This document shows positions 60,082 through 64,000 of a stretch of DNA of 64,000 bases, in pieces (positions within the stretch are counted from its first letter, which is position 1; each line of letters opens with the position of its first letter). The DNA is taken from contig NZ_JAIUCZ020000014.1 of assembly GCF_020176955.2 (NCBI RefSeq), positions 1 through 64,000 on the forward strand. Direction: 5' to 3'. The translations under genes were made by a program, and so were the position numbers. The notes beneath the pieces are model-generated. The model made no database searches, was not told the DNA's origin, and saw only the letters and a program-made list of their open reading frames with translations. The DNA comes from Nocardia sp. alder85J. Lineage in GTDB: Bacteria; Actinomycetota; Actinomycetes; Mycobacteriales; Mycobacteriaceae.

Positions 60082-62207
60082 ACCGCCTCCGTCTGCGGGG
60101 TATCGGTCTCGTCGGTGAGCGCCGCGGCCAGCCCGGCCCGGCGGGTCACCCCGAGCTTGCGGTAGACGCGGGTGAGGTGCTGTTCCACGGTGCTGGTCGT
60201 GATGTGCAGTTCGCGGGCGATCTCCCGATTGCGGCAGCCGTCGGCGGCCAGCCGGGCCACCTTCAGCTCGGACGGGCTCAGCGATTCCACCGCCCCGCGC
60301 GGATTCTCCTGGACCGGCACCGGGTGCAGGTTCGCCGCCCGCGGCCCGGCCAGCCGGCGGCGCAGTGGCTCCGCGCCGCACTGCTCGGCCAGCCGCAGCG
60401 CCCGCCGCGCGGCGGTCCGGGCCCGGTCACGCTCGCCGACCACGTGATAGGCGTCGGCCAGATCGGCCAGGGCCGTGGCGGTGTCGAGCAGTTGCGCACC
60501 GGATGCCGCGATGTGCACCGACTTTCGCAACAGCCCGACCCGCTGCGGCGGCGCACTGGTCGCGGCGATCAGTCGCAGCGACACACTGCCACTGGAATGC
60601 TTTGCGGCACTGCGAATCATGGCCAGATGCTCGGCAGCCCAGCGACGAGCCCCCGGCAGGTCGCCGGCCGCCAGCTGCACCTCGGCGAGGTCGTTGCGCC
60701 ACGCGACCAGCCCCGGAATGTCCATGTGCCAGTTGCGCATCCGCTCCCCACAGGTGAGGAAATCGGCGCGGGCGCCGTCCAGTTCACCGACGGCGAGCCG
60801 GTACCGGCCCCGGGCGTGCAGATAGTGCAGGCCGACCCGTGCCATCGAGACCGTCTCCGGCACTTCGGTTTCCAGATACGAAGCGGCCTCCCGCAGCCGC
60901 CCCGCGGCGGTCGCCGCCTCGACCAGGCAGGCCACCGCCAGGCCACCGTAGGTGCCCAGGCCGTCGCCGCGCACCCGGCTCAGCGCCGTGACCGCGTGCC
61001 CGATCGCGTCGTCCACCGCGCCGGCCCGCAGATACATCGCCGACCGCCAGATCCCGAAGATCGCCTGCCAGGCCGGCGCCTGCCGCGCATTGGCCTCGAG
61101 CATCAGCGAATCACACCAGGACGCCGCCGATTCCAGCCGGTCGCTGTAGACCAGGGCATCCAACGCGGTCAGCAGTGAGCACACCGTCCGGTCGTCGAGG
61201 CGATGCGCCCGCAGCAGGCGCTGCGCCCGCGCGATGCTGTGATCGCAGGCGCCGTGCGTGAAGATGTCGGACAGCAGCGTCACCGCGACGCCGTCGGATT
61301 CGTACCAGCCGCACCGGCGCAGCGTCCGGTCCTGATCCGGACCGCCACCGCGAAGGTCCGGCTCGGCCGCGGCCGCGGTCGCCAGCCCCGGATACAGGCA
61401 GCGCAGCCACTGCTGGAACATGGCCCGGTTGGCGACCGCCAGCGGTTCGCCGGTGGTCGCGGCGTCGTCCAGCAGGCGCACCGCGCGGGTGGCGTCCTCG
61501 GTGCGGCCGGAGTAGAGCAGGTAGCGCGCGGCCATGGCCAGGCCGGACGCGGGCATCGCGCCGCTGTGCACCATGTTCACCAGCCGCGCGAAGCTGCGCG
61601 TCGAGGTCGACGGGCTCAGCCGCCAGCGAATCACCGCCAGGTGCACCAGCATCGAGCCGCGGTCGGCGTCGTTGTCGGCGGCCCGGCACGCCAGTTCGAG
61701 ATATTCGATGGCACTGGGCACATCGTCGTCGGCGATGGCGTGCCGGGCCGCGTTGCGCAGCACCGACACCGCCCACGGCACCCGGACCTCCGCGCCGCCG
61801 ATCAGGTGATCGGCCACCTGGGTGGCCGGCGCCGAACACTCGTACAACACCTCCGCTATCCGCTGGTGCAGTCGCCGCCGCAGGGTGATCGGCGTCTCGC
61901 GCAGCACCGCGTCCCGGACATCCCGATGCCGGAACTGGCTGTACGCCACGAGTTTCGCCGCGGTGAGCTCACCGATCGCCGCGCGCACCGCGGCCCGGTC
62001 CGCGTCCAGTATCTCGGCCAGGATCCACAACGACGTCGGTGCGTCGATCACGGCCAGTAGTTGCGCCACCCGCAGCCGGGCGGCCCCGCCGCCGCGTAAA
62101 TACGACAGGGCCGATGTTTGCGACCAGGCGCGTTGTGGAACACCGTTCGTACCGCCCGTACCCGACGGTCTCCGACGAGATTCCGTTATTTGTCCAACAG
62201 GTTCCAT
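60078..62207 (-). CDS. LuxR-family regulator, LAL-like but without the ATPase domain
   Basis: 709 residues. The C-terminus is a LuxR HTH (about 640-700; ELKVARLAADGCRNREIARE then TTSTVEQHLTRVYRKLGV). The middle is TPR-like helical repeat. Residues about 30-160 match the winged-helix region that follows the ATPase in LAL regulators (AVIDAPTSLWILAEILD), but the Walker A/B part (about 250 residues) is absent. ATG 62207 with GGGGG eight bases upstream is chosen; ATG 62213 is close. Likely an activator of a nearby biosynthetic or stress locus. Confidence 0.88.
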   Translation of the reverse strand: MEPVGQITESRRRPSGTGGTNGVPQRAWSQTSALSYLRGGGAARLRVAQLLAVIDAPTSLWILAEILDADRAAVRAAIGELTAAKLVAYSQFRHRDVRDAVLRETPITLRRRLHQRIAEVLYECSAPATQVADHLIGGAEVRVPWAVSVLRNAARHAIADDDVPSAIEYLELACRAADNDADRGSMLVHLAVIRWRLSPSTSTRSFARLVNMVHSGAMPASGLAMAARYLLYSGRTEDATRAVRLLDDAATTGEPLAVANRAMFQQWLRCLYPGLATAAAAEPDLRGGGPDQDRTLRRCGWYESDGVAVTLLSDIFTHGACDHSIARAQRLLRAHRLDDRTVCSLLTALDALVYSDRLESAASWCDSLMLEANARQAPAWQAIFGIWRSAMYLRAGAVDDAIGHAVTALSRVRGDGLGTYGGLAVACLVEAATAAGRLREAASYLETEVPETVSMARVGLHYLHARGRYRLAVGELDGARADFLTCGERMRNWHMDIPGLVAWRNDLAEVQLAAGDLPGARRWAAEHLAMIRSAAKHSSGSVSLRLIAATSAPPQRVGLLRKSVHIAASGAQLLDTATALADLADAYHVVGERDRARTAARRALRLAEQCGAEPLRRRLAGPRAANLHPVPVQENPRGAVESLSPSELKVARLAADGCRNREIARELHITTSTVEQHLTRVYRKLGVTRRAGLAAALTDETDTPQTEAV

Positions 62208-62481
62208 GGGCATAACCCCCGCCCCACACAGCCGACCGGCCGCTGCTGCGACCGGCATCGGATACCGAAGGGCGACTTCGTCGTCCGCCGTTGCAGATAC
62301 TAATCGCACGGTGGACCGGATGTGTTTACGAAAGCGACCGACCGGGACCGGTAATCCCAGGTCGGCCGGGCCCTCATTGATCCGACGAATTTCCGCGCTG
62401 ACATATCAACGATCGGTTCAACCGCCACGCCGGGTCCGCGCAGGTCCGGAATTTTTCCGATCGCCGTCAGCGGGAATTGGT

Positions 62482-62526
62482 TGCACCCGAGACGACATCC
62501 GGGCGTATCGGGTGCACCGATACGCC
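62482..62526. promoter_or_regulatory. overlapping palindromes (two alternative hairpins or operator)
   Basis: GGCGTATCGG-GTGCA-CCGATACGCC at 62502-62526 is a perfect 10-bp inverted repeat. Its left arm and spacer also pair, as TCGGGTGCA (62508-62516), with TGCACCCGA at 62482-62490. The two hairpins cannot form together. This could be an operator with two overlapping sites, or an RNA switch between MFS and LuxR genes. Confidence 0.5.
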
Positions 62527-62608
62527 ACGGGGTGAAATGTCTGAAATTTTACGACGTCACATGTACGTCACAAAGGCCTTCCGGTCTCGAAATCTTCTGG
62601 CCGGTACC

Positions 62609-62636
62609 GACACGGGCTCGGCGACGAGCCCGTGTC
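62609..62636 (-). terminator. terminator hairpin after the MFS gene
   Basis: GACACGGGCTC and GAGCCCGTGTC form a perfect 11-bp stem with a 6-base loop, 11 bases past the MFS stop on the minus strand. No U tract, as is usual in actinobacteria. Confidence 0.75.
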
Positions 62637-62647
62637 TATGAAATAGG

Positions 62648-64000
62648 TCACACAACGCCTTCGGTCAGCGCGGACTCCGCTCCCGCACCGGCGGCCGGCT
62701 CGGCTTCCACCAGCGGCGGGCCGGTCATCGGCAGTGCCGCGACCACCACCGGCACCATGGCCGCCGCGGCGAACCAGAACACCGCGTGCAGACCGTCGAG
62801 CCAGCCCGTGGTCACCGAGACGGTGATCGCGGCGAAGGCGGCGATACCCAGACCGCCACCCATCTGCCGGGCCGTCATGCTCATGCCGTATCCGGAGGCA
62901 AAGTTGGCCTGCGGCAACGAGGTTGCCGCCGCCGAGGACACCGCCGTCATGAGCAGGCCGATCGCCAGACCGGACAGCAGACCGACCGGCAGCCAGACCG
63001 CCAGGAAGGCCGGGTGCGCGTCCAGCAGGGTGGCGAACAGGATCCCGGAGATGCCGAACAGGATGGCGCCCAACACAGTTGCGATCCGCTGGATGTCCGG
63101 GTTCTTGGACCGGCCCACGACGCCCGCGCCGATGGCCGCGGTGAAGGCGCCGGGCGAATTCGCCAGGCCCGCTTCCCATACCGAGTACTTCCACACCACG
63201 ATCGTCCACAACGGACAGGCCAGCAGCCAGGCGTACATGGCGATGCCGAACAGGAACGAGACGCCGCTGGCCGCGGCGAACTTCCGGTCGGCCCAGAGCT
63301 TCACCTCGAACACCGGCACCGGATGCCGCAGCGAGCGGAGGATGCCGAGGACCAGCAACACCACACCGCCGAGGGTGGTGACGAGGAACGCCGCGCTGGT
63401 CCAGCCCCAGTCGCCGCCCTGGGTCAGCCCCACGACGACGGCGCCGACGCCCACGCCGACCAGGACCGCGCCGACCGGATCGGGCCGCACCCGCAGCTGC
63501 GGCCGGATCTCGGGCAGCCAGGCCAGGCCCGCCACGAAGGCCAGCAGGCCCACCGGCACGTTGATGAGGAACACCGCACGCCAGTCCCAGGCCCAGACCA
63601 GGACACCGCCGAGCGCGGGCCCGAAGGCGGCGGCCGCGGAGGAGGCCGCCGCCCAGGCCGCCACCGCGGCCACCCTGCGCTCGACGGGGTACGAGCCGAG
63701 CACCAGGCCCAGTGCGGCGGGGATCATGCCGCCGGCGGCGACGCCCTGCAGGGCTCGCGCGCCGATCAGGAATTCGACGTTCGGGGCGATGGTGCACAAT
63801 GCGGAGGCCACCGTGAAGCCCAGCAGCGACCACACGAACACCGCCTTGCGCCCGAACACGTCGGCGTATCGGCCGACCGGGGTCAGCACCGCCGCGAAGA
63901 ACACGGCGTATCCGGACACCACCCACGACAGGGTGGACAGTTTGGTGCCCGGGAAACTCTGATACATGTCCGTGAAAGCCACGTTTACCACGGACATGTC
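62648..64000 (-). CDS. MFS drug-exporter-type transporter, DHA2-like (5' end outside window)
   Basis: 450 residues visible. The N-terminus is cut by the window edge: the first residues DMSVVNVAF are the first-helix motif of 14-helix DHA2 exporters, where earlier residues are expected, and no stop precedes them. The loop motif VGRYADVFGRKAVF after helix 2, motif C-like AFGPALGGVLVWAWDWRAVF and NVPVGLL are typical. Probable proton-driven efflux of a drug or natural product. Placed next to a LuxR regulator and type II thioesterase, it could export the product of a cluster continuing to the right. Confidence 0.9.
   Translation of the reverse strand, partial: DMSVVNVAFTDMYQSFPGTKLSTLSWVVSGYAVFFAAVLTPVGRYADVFGRKAVFVWSLLGFTVASALCTIAPNVEFLIGARALQGVAAGGMIPAALGLVLGSYPVERRVAAVAAWAAASSAAAAFGPALGGVLVWAWDWRAVFLINVPVGLLAFVAGLAWLPEIRPQLRVRPDPVGAVLVGVGVGAVVVGLTQGGDWGWTSAAFLVTTLGGVVLLVLGILRSLRHPVPVFEVKLWADRKFAAASGVSFLFGIAMYAWLLACPLWTIVVWKYSVWEAGLANSPGAFTAAIGAGVVGRSKNPDIQRIATVLGAILFGISGILFATLLDAHPAFLAVWLPVGLLSGLAIGLLMTAVSSAAATSLPQANFASGYGMSMTARQMGGGLGIAAFAAITVSVTTGWLDGLHAVFWFAAAAMVPVVVAALPMTGPPLVEAEPAAGAGAESALTEGVV

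Larger units (their letters stand above)
62208..62647. other. 440-bp regulatory region upstream of the LuxR gene
   Basis: No supported gene. It contains, reading left to right, an A/T-richer part (62280-62410) likely holding the LuxR-gene promoter, a small CGGAA-TTT-TTCCG palindrome (62447-62459), a large palindrome pair (62482-62526) and a terminator-like hairpin after the MFS gene (62609-62636). Confidence 0.55.

Overview
This window looks like chromosome of a high-GC mycolic-acid actinomycete, most likely Nocardia or a close relative. The evidence is strong G/C third-position bias, GTG starts, ATGA/GTGA-coupled genes, a complete yrbE-mce operon, an Acg-type nitroreductase, a DinB-like mycothiol-type enzyme, an Si-specific transhydrogenase and a SAM-methyltransferase of the actinobacterial DUF574 type. 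The genus is inferred from gene content, not computed. No rRNA, tRNA, CRISPR array or insertion sequence was seen.

Layout. 1-3.9 kb: unassigned genes and a double GNAT protein. 3.9-11.7 kb: an IclR regulator facing an aldo/keto reductase, two tandem flavin-dependent monooxygenases and an SsuABC-like importer, with two matching inverted repeats in the shared promoter. 11.7-21.9 kb (minus): two tiny membrane proteins, yrbEA-yrbEB-mceABCDEF and an Mce-associated protein, facing an MpaB-like oxygenase. 23.1-27.4 kb: SthA, a small protein resembling a bacterial cell-death effector (Bell-like helical domain plus amyloid-like tail), an Acg-like nitroreductase and a Tat-exported polysaccharide deacetylase. 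27.4-29.3 kb: three adjacent broken genes (AsnC regulator, MFS transporter, M20 amidohydrolase) with what look like deletion scars. 29.3-33.9 kb: a Baeyer-Villiger-type monooxygenase, small regulators, HD and HAD hydrolases, and a decayed Rpn-like gene.

33.9-38 kb (minus): a four-gene envelope operon with Met/His-rich and YtkA/FixH-like proteins, possibly metal handling. 38.1-43.8 kb: epoxide-hydrolase-like protein, quinone-type reductase, ABM and SnoaL-like proteins, TetR, and an acyl-CoA synthetase with a single-base frameshift. 43.8-46.7 kb: a ROK repressor facing a stand-alone glucose-6-phosphate dehydrogenase. 47-52.6 kb: an MraY paralogue lacking a catalytic Asp, then a GntR-biuret hydrolase-allophanate hydrolase-NCS2 permease cluster for nitrogen scavenging. 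52.7-59.3 kb: haloacetate-dehalogenase-like hydrolase, mycothiol-type enzyme, L,D-transpeptidase, chagasin-like inhibitor, methyltransferase, GGDEF-EAL protein and a second quinone-type reductase. 59.3-64 kb (minus): a type II thioesterase translationally coupled to a LAL-like LuxR regulator without its ATPase domain, then an MFS exporter cut by the window end. This last block may border a natural-product cluster.

The most notable points are the candidate Bell/amyloid effector, the clustered gene decay at 28-34 kb, the catalytically altered MraY paralogue, the paired operators of the monooxygenase cluster and the palindromic operator abutting the allophanate hydrolase start.
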